Shown piece by piece: positions 35,504-47,493 of a DNA stretch of 64,000 nucleotides. Source of the stretch: Persicaria tinctoria (Eukaryota; Streptophyta; Magnoliopsida; Caryophyllales; Polygonaceae); contig JBANSL010000013.1 in NCBI GenBank assembly GCA_037127255.1, forward strand, positions 68,220,188 to 68,284,187, in the 5' to 3' direction. The stretch's first letter is position 1. The number at the start of each line of letters is the position of its first letter. The position numbers and the translations under genes were made by a program. A model generated the notes under the pieces. It had not been told where the DNA came from. It saw nothing but the letters and a program-made list of their open reading frames with translations, and did not search any database.

Positions 35504-37430
35504 ATGGGTAAGTACGGTTTATGTTTTGTATTCACTTGTAGTAAATTTTCCCCATCCTTCCCTTACCTCAAACATATACTGAGAGGACCATCTTAATAAT
35601 TTCGCAGGGGAGAAAGAGGTGGTATTACTTACTCTCGTTTGCAATGGTCGATGGGAGCATCTCGAAGGAGGATGGGTGTATCAAGGTCAAAACGCCCACA
35701 AAATAATGCTCATAGAGGATACCATGTCGTTTGGGTCCGTCAAGAGTAAGATAATGGAGAAGCTCGCGGTTGACCGAAGGTGCTCTGAGTTGGAGTTGAA
35801 ATATCTACTCGATTCGAAGACGGAGGGATGTTATCCGATTCAAGTGGATGATGAAAGTGATTGGGATGCTTTCAAGTACTGCAACTCAAGGGGTGGCGAT
35901 GGCACATGGCCCCTTCCTTTGTACGCATCGGTGAACGAAGGTCACATCCATCATGGAAGTCTGTCCATGTGTGGGAACATGGAACAACGCAGCAAATCAC
36001 CAGGCGGAGACAACAGAACACTCGTGGTGGAAGAGGGTGGTTTGGTTGATATGACAGTCAATGGGTCCAACTCGCATCTTCTTCTGAATTCGGATAACGG
36101 CTCGGATAGCACCATTGATGGCAAGGAAAATACTTCATCTGGCAAGGAAAACCACACTGATGGCAAGGTCATCCAGACAGCTAGGGCAGAACCAACAACC
36201 GCGACGGAGGAGACGAGAGGTAAACTGTTGGACGTGGACCGGGGGAAACAAATCGTATGTCTGAGTAGTGATGAGGAGGATAATATAAATGTGGGAGGGC
36301 ATAAAGGGAGGGTTGTTTCCGTCAACTTGGCGAGCTCGTCGGAGGAGGAGGATGGAAACATCGGAGTACTCAAATTGGAGTCGATAGAGGAAACTTCATC
36401 AGTGGGTTGTATATCATCCGATGATGAGATGTACGAGGCCGAACGGTGGGTTTCGAGGAGGAAATCCCCGGGGATGTCGACCGAGGATTTTGAGAAGATG
36501 TTGGACAAAGCTTTTCCGAAAGAAGGGGACCCCCGAAGAAAGAACACTGACCTTCATGAGAGTTTGTTGTTGAAGTCCAAGGAGGAAGTCCAAAACCGGG
36601 TAAGGTGGTCTGCGTTGGATGGTTGTTTTGACACACATGTGAAGAGGTCGTCGCCGGAAGTGTACTCCGTGGTGTGCATCGATCCCGAGTGCAAGTGGAT
36701 GTGCCGTGCGTCAAAATACCTGAAAACTAGTTTGTGAAAAGTGAGGAAGTACGTTCCGGAGCACACCTGCGGGGTTAATGTTCGACACAACCACGATCGA
36801 CAGGCAACGTCTGAGCTTATTGGGAAGAGTCTTGTAACCAGGTAAAAATTATTATTACTGACCCCCTACCGTTAAACACTAGCCACTCTATTATGTGTCC
36901 TAGTCAGTGTTCATAACACTCTAGCCAGTTTGTAACCTGACACGATTGATGAAATGAAATGCAGTTTCACTGGTACCCGTAAGCCGGTAACTCCAGCCCA
37001 CATACAGTCGTTATCGAAGTCCGACCTTGGAGTTACTTGTAGCTATTAGAAGGCACGTCGCACAAAGGCGACAGCAAGGGACACCCTATACGGAACGGAC
37101 GAGGATTCGTATCGGGTAATGGCGAGTTACTTGTACATGCTTGAGAAGACGAACCCAGGTTCCCAAACCTGGCTTGAGTGGGATGCTGAACGTAGGTTCA
37201 AGTACGCGTTCGTCAGCTTTGGGGTATGGATTGAAGCCATCCCCCACTTACGGAAGGTATGTTCATTAGCCACTTGTTTTTTTTACCTAGCCAGTCAATA
37301 CATTTACCCAGCCTTTCACAAGGTACGTATAACACGGATGTCTATTTGCCAAATGCCCGTAGGTCATCTCCGTTGACGGTTCCTTTCTGAAAGGCAAGTT
37401 TAAGGGGACATTGCTCTTTGCCACTGCACA
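35504..37430 (+). pseudogene. mudrA-type MULE transposase, truncated
   Basis: Exon 1 is ATGG (35504-35507)|GTAAGT. Exon 2, 35608-36841, gives GEKEVVLLTLVCNGRWE and an N-terminal PB1-like region, an acidic linker, then the MuDR DNA-binding domain (VVCIDPECKWMCRASKYL...RKYVPEHTC, a Cys/His zinc knuckle). A TGA at 36735 interrupts that domain. Exon 3, 36965-37256, has a TAG in the SY-stop-KA motif, then YLYMLEKTNPGSQTWLEWD and RFKYAFVSFG. Exon 4 from 37363 gives VISVDGSFLKGKFKGTLLFA with the first catalytic Asp. After a 20-bp duplication (37393-37450) the rest, with the second Asp, the Glu and the SWIM finger, is missing. Inactive. Confidence 0.8.
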
Positions 37431-37439
37431 AGTTTAAGG

Positions 37440-37924
37440 GGACATTGCTCGGAGGACATAAGTATTGGGTGTTGGTTTTGTCGGGCTTTTCTATAACTTG
37501 TAGTTGGGTTGAACAGATGTTTTGGAATATTTAGCCAGGCTTCTATATTTCCTATCCACTGAAAGTATTTTCCTAGCCAGTGTTATGTAATGACCTAGCC
37601 ATTATCTTCTTATACTTGACTACATTTTATATTGGTGGTAAAAGGCGAAAACATCCAGTTCCGGGAGACAACAAATACCTTCTATCTTAAAACAAACCTG
37701 ATGGTTAACAACAATGTTGGCGAAGACACCAAAACATGCACAAAGAGCTAAACCATCAAATGTTTCCAAGGGTTCAAAAGGGTGCAACTGTTATATAGTC
37801 AAACAATAACGACGACAACACCAAAAGCTATCCATAACGACCTACAACATCAAGTCCTACAACACACACAAGTACTTTTCCTACGTTAACTACGGTGTTA
37901 CATTTTGTGACATTACAAGAACCA
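37440..37924. other. Spacer between convergent MULE genes
   Basis: No coding exon is seen. It holds several TAGCCAG motifs and probably the 3'UTR of the ULP1-like gene. It spans the deletion that removed the C-terminal part of the transposase. Confidence 0.5.
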
Positions 37925-40503
37925 TCAAGTCTCCGCAGCCTCCAAGATAGTAGTAGTTGGGCTGGAAGGAGGAACGGGACACTTCACGACGATCTTAGCA
38001 GCAAATGCGTACCTGTACGCACTTATGACGGCGTCGTCGGTATCTCTGGACAGGTCCGTCAAGCCTTCAGCAAGCAACTCCATGAACCGCAGGGCGTAAG
38101 CACCACAGTCTCCGCTGTGTACATTTCCCAATAGAAATAAGACGACTATGCTTAATGCGAACGGAAATGACAAAATAAACTACAAGGAAGGGCTTACGCT
38201 TGGCTCTGTTGGGGTACGTCTGGCATTCGGCTCAGCTTCATGGGTGACGTGCCCTTGTCGGCAAAGCGAAGTGAGAGTTGTGGGTGAGCGACAATCACGT
38301 GGGGAAGGAAGTCAACAACAAACCGCATCTCCTTTGCAAGATTGCGATCGCGGACGAAGCTGACATCGCTATCGTATAACTTGACAGTCCACTCGTCGAG
38401 ACATACTTTCATTGCCACCCAGTGCTTCTTGCGGAGGTTGACAGGGGCGAGAATATACTTTGCCTCAGCCCAGCTCTTCCCCATGAACGCTGGGGCCGTC
38501 CCATCGAGGTAGGCTAGCATCTTCTTCCCGATAGTGTACCCGGTTGTAGATGTCGTGTGAGTCGCCCACTCCGTCTCCAACACAATTGTCGTGTGAGTTG
38601 CCCACTTCGGTTCATCTCCATGCACTTTCTCCCGTTGGAAACACAACAGTTGGTCCATGTGCTGGTATGCAACGCAAGGGTGTGAGAATGTTAGTAGCAA
38701 TTGTGCATATACGATGACACGATTAACTGATAAGGTATAGTTCACATACCTCAGTAGACATCCAGAACGTCGGAATCCTGACGATCTCAAAGAATCCCCG
38801 TCACCTTCTCCGCAGCCACTGCAGGGGGCTCCTGTTGGGTTACAACCTCCTCTTGTGTGACAACGCCCTGTGTTGTCGTAGATGGATCAGGGTTTTCTGT
38901 CCCATTATCCTCCTCCTTGTCCTTGTCCACCTCCATGAAGACAGTCTCCTGCCAAGTCCGCAGGTTAACTAGCCATTAAGTTACTGATCATAGCCAATTT
39001 GACATTTTTGACTAAGGGGTGAAAACGGCCTCATGGCATGACTAACCTCTTGCTTTGTATCTGACTCTGGGCCGATGTTACATTTTGCATCCTTGACGTG
39101 GCTCTTGATTTCTTCCACTGCTCTCTCGAGGCTCGACAACCGCGTAAGTACCTCTCGGAGCATCGTGATAATCATTGCATCCTCAGGGGCTCCATGGCTG
39201 GGGGAAGGTGGTGTTTCTTGTGCCTGAATGCCGACAGGTGGGAATGAATACTCGTACGACTTCTCCACCTTGTCAAAAAAGGCATCGGGTTCCTCGTGGG
39301 GGTACCAAGCACCCAGATAACTCTCCCGCTCAGCCGCTTCAGGAATAAGGGTCGTCCGAGCATCATCACACTTGATCCCATCCTCATTCTCTATGTCCAG
39401 CATCGTCTTCACCCTCTCATAGGGGAGGTGGGCCTCCGTTATGGTCCACCGGACGCATCGGGGAAAGATAACCCCCCGACTCCTGTTGGCAAAGTGGTTG
39501 TCCACACCCGGCACCGCTTCATAGATCCAAATCTACACGCCAAGAATAATAGTACTTTACTAGCCAGTTTAGCAAACACCTTGGCCATACTCAGAATTAC
39601 CCCAGCCATACAGACAAAAAATCTAGCCAAGTATTGAATAGCATTAAGTCTGAACTCGTACCTGGAACGCTAATGGGAATCCATTGAGCGAGTACCCGGA
39701 CCTCTCATTCCCACCTTTCACTCCCTGCTCCACTTTCCTGACCAGTGCTCCATCAAGACTCTCGTGTGTGGCTTCATAACATACCTTACCCCACGAGTAG
39801 TCGAAGAATCGGTCGAGGTCTTGAACGAGGGCGACCACCCACCCTTTCACTCCCCTACCCACGTCCCCTGGCAGCAGGATGCACTCTACAATGATGAGGA
39901 GTGCAAGCTTCAACCTCTTCCGCTCACTTTTCTCTTTCGCCTTTGCGACCTCCCACATGATAGGAAGGTCGGACACCTTGACCCTGTCCCTTCTAAAGAA
40001 GCTCCGGAGTGCGCCTTTGTGATCTTCCGCCTCAAATGCCCGATTCCTTGCACCACATTTAAGGCCTGTGACTAGGCAAAATTCCTTGATGGAGAACCGG
40101 AGGAGTCGCCCCTGGATCTCATACCATGTCTCACATTTCTTGAGGGTCTTGAGTTGCCTCTCCAGGAAGTAATGGATAAGGGCTGAGCAGTAGGGCACAT
40201 TGGCTCCTATCTTTACAATGCCGCCGAGCCTGCTATCCTTCAACATCTGCCAATCAGCTGCAGATAGCCCATCATCCATGCCCGTCAGTACACCCATCTT
40301 GGAGAACTGGTTGGACCTCCCTCTAAAATACTTCGACGGAGGAAGGGCAAGAGTCGCCTGCACAAATATAATAAGAGAGTAGCTATGTTCATATCACATA
40401 CACAAAAAAAGTAACGCCCCTAATCTACTGGCTCATAAGATATTACAGCTTATACCTTCTTGCTCGAAGGGGTCGACACCTTTTTTCCTTTGCCTTTTGC
40501 CAT
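37925..40503 (-). CDS. DUF1985-ULP1 cysteine protease gene of a MULE (one frameshift)
   Basis: Minus-strand exons 40503-40456, 40357-39662, 39532-39047, 38948-38750, 38661-38198 and 38114-37925 join with GT-AG borders. Exon 1 is basic (MAKGKGKKVSTPSSKK). Exon 2 is DUF1985 (IHYFLERQLKTLKKCETWY, LRFSIKEFCLVTGLKCG). Exon 3 starts IWIYEAVPGVDNHFANR and ends in a coiled-coil-like stretch. Exon 5 has the C48 protease His (KKHWVAM) and Asp (VKLYDSD). The last splice creates PQQSQAGDCGAYALRF with the catalytic Gln and Cys. One extra G near 38791 (GGGG where GGG restores FFEIVRIPTFWMSTE) shifts exon 4; all else is open. It may be a recent pseudogene or an assembly error. Role in transposition is unknown; the family deconjugates SUMO-like proteins. 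Confidence 0.8.
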
Positions 40504-40877
40504 TGTCCTTAATCTGTCATTCAGATAACACCCATTTCAGCAATAATCCTAGCCAGTACTTACAAATGAATAACCGGTCAAAGTAATTTTCCTGCCAGAC
40601 GTTTTAACATTTTGCATTTGACAACACCACACAATTGCCAAGTAAATACGGTATGAACTAGGTCTCAAAACAAGTTTACTAGTCTTCTTTAACTATATAA
40701 CAATCTCACCCTCCTCCCTGAATTCCCCAAATCAAACCCTACCCAGATTTTAGAATCAACCAGTAACCACATACCACGTTTCCATAGAGACAATCACAAA
40801 ATACAGAAACAAGGAACGAAGTAATCAGCATTCAAGATCCAACACAAAGCCCGTAGAAAAAAACACTCAACTCCTAG
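40504..40877 (-). promoter_or_regulatory. Upstream region of the ULP1-like gene
   Basis: Non-coding, with one CTAGCCAGTACT motif at 40548. It ends abruptly where the RPA-type repeat resumes near 40878. No TIR. Confidence 0.4.
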
Positions 40878-41079
40878 GTGGACGCAATATAGTTGAATTT
40901 CCTTAATGAACTTGAAAAATTGAAATAAAAATACACATCATATCTTGAATAACTAAATTAACATAAATATAAATTGATATATAGGTGGACGCAATAGATG
41001 TGAACTTAACTTAATGAACTATAAGAACCGTAATTAAAACAACAAAGTTCTCATACATACCTTAGTGCTATACTTAATG

Positions 41080-41504
41080 AACTATAAATTGATATATCAT
41101 ATCCTGCAGTGTGGTATTTTTATAGAAATAACTTCTATACTTATGAGTGTTATACTTATAAGAAACATTGTATAGCGCAAGACTGAATTGGGACAAATAG
41201 AAGGCACTCCCTTCGCATAAGTCCTTAAAATTATCCAAAATATTCCCTCTCACAGTAGCATGGATTTTGTCACCCTACATAACAAAAACAAAGTTCGAAT
41301 TAATTTTTAATGCGTTTAGCAAAATTCTGTTGTTTCAAGTGAATGAATGCTTACCAATTAATCCATAAGGATCAACTCATATGATGAAATCTCCGTCGGT
41401 CGTTCCTTTTCAAATACCATCCAAAATCGGATAAGTCGAACCTTGAGCTTGTAGAAAGACCGACATGTTTGAATATGCTTGATAAACTTTGCATCGGTTG
41501 CCAT
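41080..41504 (-). pseudogene. RPA1-like N-terminal exons, copy 2
   Basis: Same exons as copy 1 (41504-41355 and from 41274). Codon E of LMDEL is TAA here, a premature stop just before the first intron. Exon 2 reads HATVRGNI where copy 1 has HANLRGNI. Confidence 0.6.
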
Positions 41505-42264
41505 CCTATATATAAAAAATGAAATTTAATGGTCATGACGAAAATAATAAACGAAATTAGAGGATTAACATGACATTTATTAACTAAAAGAGGAGAAAGA
41601 AAAACACGTATAAACAAATAGAAACGAAAAGAGTATAATGATATAGTTGAGAAATGAAAAGGTATAAAAACGAAATTTAATGGCACATATATCGTCTTAC
41701 AGATTGGAGAAGAAGACAAACTTAAGGTATTGCCACAATAGAAACGAACAGAGTATATATAATATATAATGATATATTTGAGGAGAATTAAAAAATGGAA
41801 ACAAAATCAATTAAAGTTGGCCGACATAAAATCAAGTCGGTATGCTGGCAATTGAATGAACAATTAAGGAAACAAAGATTAAAATAAAATCAATTAAAGC
41901 ACCACTGTAGGTATATGGTAAATGAATATATATGGAAGCACATATAAAAAAATCTTGCCGGGGGAATGATATCAATTTAATGAACAATTATGGAAATAAA
42001 ATAATTAACACAAAAAGATAATAACGGAATGATATTGCATTATAATATTGACCAATAGAAAAAGGCGATTTGAATAAAAAAACTCAACTTTAATCGTGGT
42101 TGCGCACTTGCGCCACATCAGCAAAATGCTAGCAGAATTATTAATATTAATAGAAGATTAGTATACATATAAATGTGAATCAATATTCACAATATTGGTG
42201 TATAGTTGGTTAATTAAAAAGAAATTATATATACAATTAATTATAACAATATAGCAACTTGTGA

Positions 42265-42456
42265 TTAGGTACTATGATCTTCAAAAAACGAAATCAATTC
42301 AACATCCTTAGTGATTTTTGCAACTGCATAGGAGGTGGTGGCGGTGACATTGTTGAGACGACGATCTATGGTCTTCTGTGAAATGTCAAGGAGGAAAAGA
42401 TATCTTTTATTAATGAGGTCATTGAGCTCTGGGAGAACATCCTTGATATCTTCCTC
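42265..42456 (-). pseudogene. RPA1-like C-terminal exon, copy 2
   Basis: Counterpart of 34571-34765. It ends one codon earlier at a TAA after HST. The acceptor TATAG is kept. Confidence 0.5.
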
Positions 42457-42530
42457 CTATAAAAAAAAAAGTCAAAACACCGATGATAGTGTGATACATT
42501 ACTATACATTCGTAATATATATACATATAA

Positions 42531-42534
<4 letters not shown>

Positions 42535-42605
<71 letters not shown>
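42535..42605. repeat. (TA)n tract
   Basis: Joins RPA repeat unit 2 to element B. Confidence 0.95.
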
Positions 42606-42608
<3 letters not shown>

Positions 42609-44935
42609 AAGCTTTAAAATGTAAAACATCCTTAACATGTAAAATTTGCTTAACGTGTAAAATTTTCAAATACCAAATAAACATACGCGCGCAACCCCCG
42701 AGCCCTCGGACTCCCGCACCCACACCCACCTCGAGCCACCTCCGGCCACCAGCGACCAGCCGCCCTCGAGCCCACCCCGGTGCGCAGCCCCCGAGCCCTG
42801 GCTTGGCCTGGTTCGAGCCCATACGCGCCCACCCTGATCATTCGAAGCTTCACGTCGCATCTTCGCTCGTTGGCCTCCCACGCCACCCACGAGCCACCTC
42901 CGCCCACCAGCCCCCACCTGCTCGAACCCCCTCCCTCAGGCGCACCCCCCGAGACCGGAACCCCCATGGTTCGAGCCCAGCCGAGCCCACACCGAGCCCA
43001 TCTTCCCCAACAGCGCTAATCGGTGCTTTTGGCTCGGAATACCTTCAAAATCCCGATTTTGCTCCTTGTTTCCACTCGAATTTGGTATGATTTCTAACCC
43101 TAAACTTGTTTATTACAACTATTTAGATTGTTTGACTGATTTAGGTTGAGATTGAAAACCTAAGGTTTGATTTAAGAGCGGAATTTGGGGCTTTTTGACA
43201 AAATCCAAATTGATTGAAATTGATGATATGGTTGTGTTGTTGGGTTGTTTTGAGCTAATTTCATGTTTATATCATTGTCAAATTGTTTATAGATCATTAG
43301 CTAATTGGATTTTAGAATTTTATAGTGCGATATGCTTTAGAATTTGGGGCTTTTTTCCAAAAGCCAAATTGATTGAAATTAATGATATGGTTTTGTTGTT
43401 GGGTTGATTTGGAGCTAATTTCATTTTCATATCATTGTCAAATTGATTATAGATCATTAGCTAATTGGATTTTGGAATTTTATAATGCGATATGCTTTAG
43501 AATTTGGGGCTTTTTTCCAAAAGCCAAATTGATTGAAATTGATGATATGGTCGTGTTGTTGGGTTTATTTGAAGCTAATTTCATGTTTATAGCATTATCA
43601 AATTATTTGTGAATCATGAGCTAATTGAATTTTAGAATTTTATTGCGATATGCTTTAGAATTTGGGGTTTTTTTGCCAACAACCAAATTGACTGAAATTG
43701 ATGATATGGTTGTGTTGTTGGGTTGATTTGGAGCTAATTTCATGTTTATAGGATTGTCAAATTGTTTGTGCATCATGAGCTAATTGAATTTTAGAATTTT
43801 ATTGCAATATGATTTAGGTCGATTAAGTTCTTCTATTTTAGCATAAAAATCATAATTTAGCCTATTAGCTCAATTGGTAGAGCAATGTGCGTTTGCACAA
43901 AAGATGTGGGTTCAAATCCCACATAGGTTACATAATAGACAAGAGCGCAACAATCACAAATTCTTAATCATGCACATTATAACCTAAGTTATGCACTTTT
44001 TAACCTTAATTATGCACATTTTAATCTTATTTATGCACTTTAATTTTAAAAGCTTATACGTAAAAAAATCGATTTCAAACTTACATCTATCAACCTAAAT
44101 TATCCGAGAGGTGAACCCAAACTCTCAAAAGTAAAAAAAAATACAAAATTAAAACATCGATTTCAAAAGCACATCTTTTGTCTTATTAATGCACATTATG
44201 ATCTTACATTTTCACAATTGTATTCTTAATCTGCACAATTGTATCTTACTTTTGCACAATTGTAGTTTAAATTTGCACAATTGTATCCTTCTTTTGCATA
44301 CTTGTATTCTAAATTTGCACATTACAATTTTATTTTCACACTTTATGTTCTTATATTTGCACTTTAAAGTTGCACAAATGCACTTTACAGTTGCACAAAT
44401 GCACTTCATAGTTGCACAAATGCACTTCACAGTTCCACAAATGCACTTCACAGTTCCACAAATGCACTTCACAGTTGCACAAAAGGTATCGAAAACGGGA
44501 AAAAGTGCATTTACCCATAAAATTAGACATATTTACCAATTTACCCATAAATTAAGCATATTTCAATTATAAATTTTTATAATTGAAATGCAATTATAAA
44601 TTTTTATAATTGAAATATGCACATTTACCTATTTACCCCATAATGAATTATTATGTCTGCACAAAATAAACATATATTTGCACAATAAGATGTTATATGT
44701 GCACAAAAGCAAGTTATACTTGCACAACAGAAAGTGTTAACACGAAAAAAAAATTATGGGCCAAAAAAAAATCTGGTCCGAGAAGGGGGGGCAAGAGGGG
44801 CACACGCATGGGCAAGGGGGCAGATATTCTACTAATGAAATTAGGCCCATTAGTAATTAAATTAGGCCCATTAGCAAATTTTATGCGATAAACAAATTTT
44901 ACACGTTAAGGTGTTTTTACATTTGAAGTAAACCC
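42606..44935. mobile_element. Element B, sibling of element A
   Basis: Same ends as element A (TATAGGGAAGCTTTAAAATG and reversed TATAGGGTTTACTTCAAATG), four instead of about three 160-bp units (43180-43850), the tRNA-like module, and more 21-bp TTGCACAAATGCACTTCAC units (44370-44480). The GC-rich module 42670-43085 is unrelated to that of A: it is Pro/Arg-rich in translation with repeated GAGCCCACCC/CGAGCC motifs. The 251-codon frame across it starts inside the RPA repeat and TA tract and is not a gene. Confidence 0.65.
43859..43930 (+). tRNA. tRNA-like sequence in element B
   Basis: Differs from the copy at 31491-31562 by one base: the D-loop has the canonical GG here (AATTGGTA). Acceptor, D- and T-arms and the shortened anticodon arm are the same. 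Conservation in both copies, while other parts changed, is notable. Confidence 0.6.
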
Positions 44936-44945
44936 TATATATATA

Positions 44946-46623
44946 GAGAGAGAATGGGTAACTTGTGCACACCCCTTAGGGTGTACTATGTGCACAATTT
45001 TGGACCATTGGATTGCTTGTGATTGATGGAGGAGATTAAATAGAGTTTTCTTTTTTTTTTAATAAAAAACAAGTGGATCCCACACCTATTTTTTATGAAA
45101 ACCTCTCACACCTGCGCGTGGGAGATCCACCAGTTCATCTCTTTCCTCCCGTCTGCCCTGGGGTTCACGACGCCGTTGTTCACGGATCGAAAACAGAGGC
45201 TTTCGTCCCCGGCCGTCTCATCCAGTCCTGGTGCGTCTCCCACCGATCCTCCGGCGTCTCCCGCATCCCTACCCCCAAGCAGCCCGCCGACCTCCCCCTC
45301 CTCCACCCCCTCCCGACCGCCCTCCTCCATATCCTTTTTCCGATCCCGATTCCATCCTCGCCGCCGATTAATTGTCCTAATTCGACTGCGAACCCGTCGC
45401 CTATTGTTATTGCGAACCCACCCTCCTCCACCTCTTTCAATTGATCTATTTTGACTGCGAACCCGTCGCCTCCGATCCGGATCGCGCCTTGTTCTTGATT
45501 GGGTTGATGTTTAATCCGAATCGAATCGATATCCAGATCAACGCCACTTCGATAATCGAGTCGATGTCGAGGTGTCCGAAGGCGTGATCGAGCTTCAGCG
45601 CCGTCGCCGGGGTGTTCGACGGTGTATTGGGGTGATCCGGGATGGGGCTGGTACGTACGGTAGGCGGGGTGGGGTTGGTTGGGGGGGGGGGGGGGTAGCC
45701 AAGAATTTGTTTAAGCAGCTCATCTCCAAGAGGATCAACATTAAGGATCCGGTTCATCACTTGAGGTTTCCAATTTCTTCCCGATCTTATCTTGTTTTTC
45801 CACGTCCCTTTTAAAATTTCACTACGGTATATTCCGTTATATTTTATTGCTTGTTTCTCAATTCATTATAGTGAACAATATAAATTATTCTGACGTATGA
45901 GTTGAATTTAGCCTATGATTTTTTAGATACATAATTTGATTAATTAGTCGTAAATTATTCAGAAGTATGTGTCGAATTTCGGATACTAGTGGTAATGAAT
46001 TAGTAATTATTCGATGAAATCTGATTTATTATTCGTCGGTAACGGAGTCTTCGGTTTGACAAACAATATAAAAACCCTTCATCGCATGAGCATTTTTCGG
46101 TGAAATATAAAACATTATTCATATAAATAGTAAGTATTTTTTAGGGTATGAGATTTTTTTATCTGAAATGGATGGACAAGAAAAAACAAACATTATTCGG
46201 TAGCATATGACAATTTATTCAGTGGAATAGTTAATTTTTCATCTAAACTAGATGTAAAAAGATAAGATAATATTATTCGATAGCATACAAAATATTATTC
46301 GGTTGAATTGACAAATTTTAAAAATAATATACGGGGTTAAAATAAAACAGCTTACCAAAAAATAACTTACAAAAAAAAGAAAAAAAAAAAGAAGTCAAAG
46401 GGGATTTATTATATACAGGAGAAACCAAAAATAAAGAGGAGGGGGTCATTCACGCACGCGCAGGCAAGGGGGAGTTGTTTGATTTTTGTACTTGGGACCC
46501 ACACATTTAATTGGAAAAAACAAAAAATTCATTTTAATCACGACCTTCCATTTTCTTTTGATCAACGATCCATAATTGTGCACAAGATACACTATAGGAG
46601 GTGTGCACTCTGGAACCACTCCC
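44946..46623. mobile_element. Element C, TA-flanked, long TIRs
   Basis: Left end GGGTAACTTGTGCACACCCC then GTGTACTATGTGCACAATTT. Right end reversed GGGAGTGGTTCCAGAGTGCA then GTGTATCTTGTGCACAATTA. Similarity extends about 170 bp inward, including GTGGATCCCACAC/GTGTGGGTCCC. The interior has a GC-rich, gene-like block (45110-45800, frames Ser/Pro-rich on both strands, G-run near 45690) and AT-rich repeats with ATTATTCGGT motifs (45900-46330). No transposase. Confidence 0.6.
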
Positions 46624-46992
46624 TATATATATCGGAAATTTCGCGAGGTACCCCTGAGGTATTGCAATTTTCGCGAGGTATACAACTCTTTTACATATTT
46701 CGTGTGGTACCCCTGAGGTTTTGAATTTTTTCGCCTCGCGCTCTTCTTGGTTAACTCTAACGGATTCCGTTAGTTTTTAATAAAAAAAAAAAGAAAAAAA
46801 AAAAGAAGGAACGGATTATGGAACCCTCCCACTTTCCCAGTTTTCTCTCTCCCCGCGAGCCAACCCATCACCCTCTCCATCCCTGCCTGTTCGCCGGTGC
46901 CTCGCCGCTCCGCCGTCCTCCCTTTCCGAAGCTCCTTTGCAGCAGCTTCGGTGCCTTAACTTCTTCTCTATCGACCACTGATTCAACCATTA
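46624..46992. repeat. Possible MULE-type terminal segment and gene-like leader
   Basis: TTCGCGAGGTACCCCTGAGG occurs, and a GTGTGGTACCCCTGAGG copy lies about 60 bp later. TAACGGATTCCGTTAG is palindromic. A short C-rich gene-like stretch follows (46818-46975). It is cut by the palindromic microsatellite. Confidence 0.35.

Positions 46993-47489
<497 letters not shown>

Positions 47490-47493
<4 letters not shown>

Larger units (their letters stand above)
34908..40877. mobile_element. MULE with mudrA relic and ULP1-like gene
   Basis: Six kb between RPA-repeat copies. The left end GGCTAATTTGCATGGATATA then CCAAAATCTTGGCAACTTTG is Mutator-like. No matching right TIR was found before 40878, so the right end is lost or the element is of the non-TIR type. 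It holds a plus-strand transposase pseudogene and a minus-strand DUF1985-ULP1 gene, tail to tail. MULEs with ULP1 genes are known in plants (Kaonashi/KI-MULE, melon CUMULE). Left, at 34900-35500, is the promoter/leader of the transposase. Confidence 0.75.
40893..42530 (-). repeat. Direct repeat unit 2 with RPA1-like exons
   Basis: Copy of 33187-34838 with offset about 7682, differing by scattered substitutions and small indels (roughly 96-98 percent by eye). The Helitron-like 5' end is at 42157. The right side runs into (TA)n. Confidence 0.75.

Noticed and set aside
36370..36714. Minus-strand frames inside the transposase (also 35951-36547)
   Set aside because: Shadows of the plus-strand mudrA exon.
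33187..42530. The two 1.65-kb direct repeats are LTRs of a retrotransposon
   Set aside because: They lack TG...CA ends, primer site and target duplication, contain RPA1 exons, and enclose a MULE rather than gag-pol.
45073..45454. Overlapping Ser/Pro-rich frames in element C
   Set aside because: Similar openness in three frames and both strands shows composition bias, not coding; kept only as GC-rich cargo.
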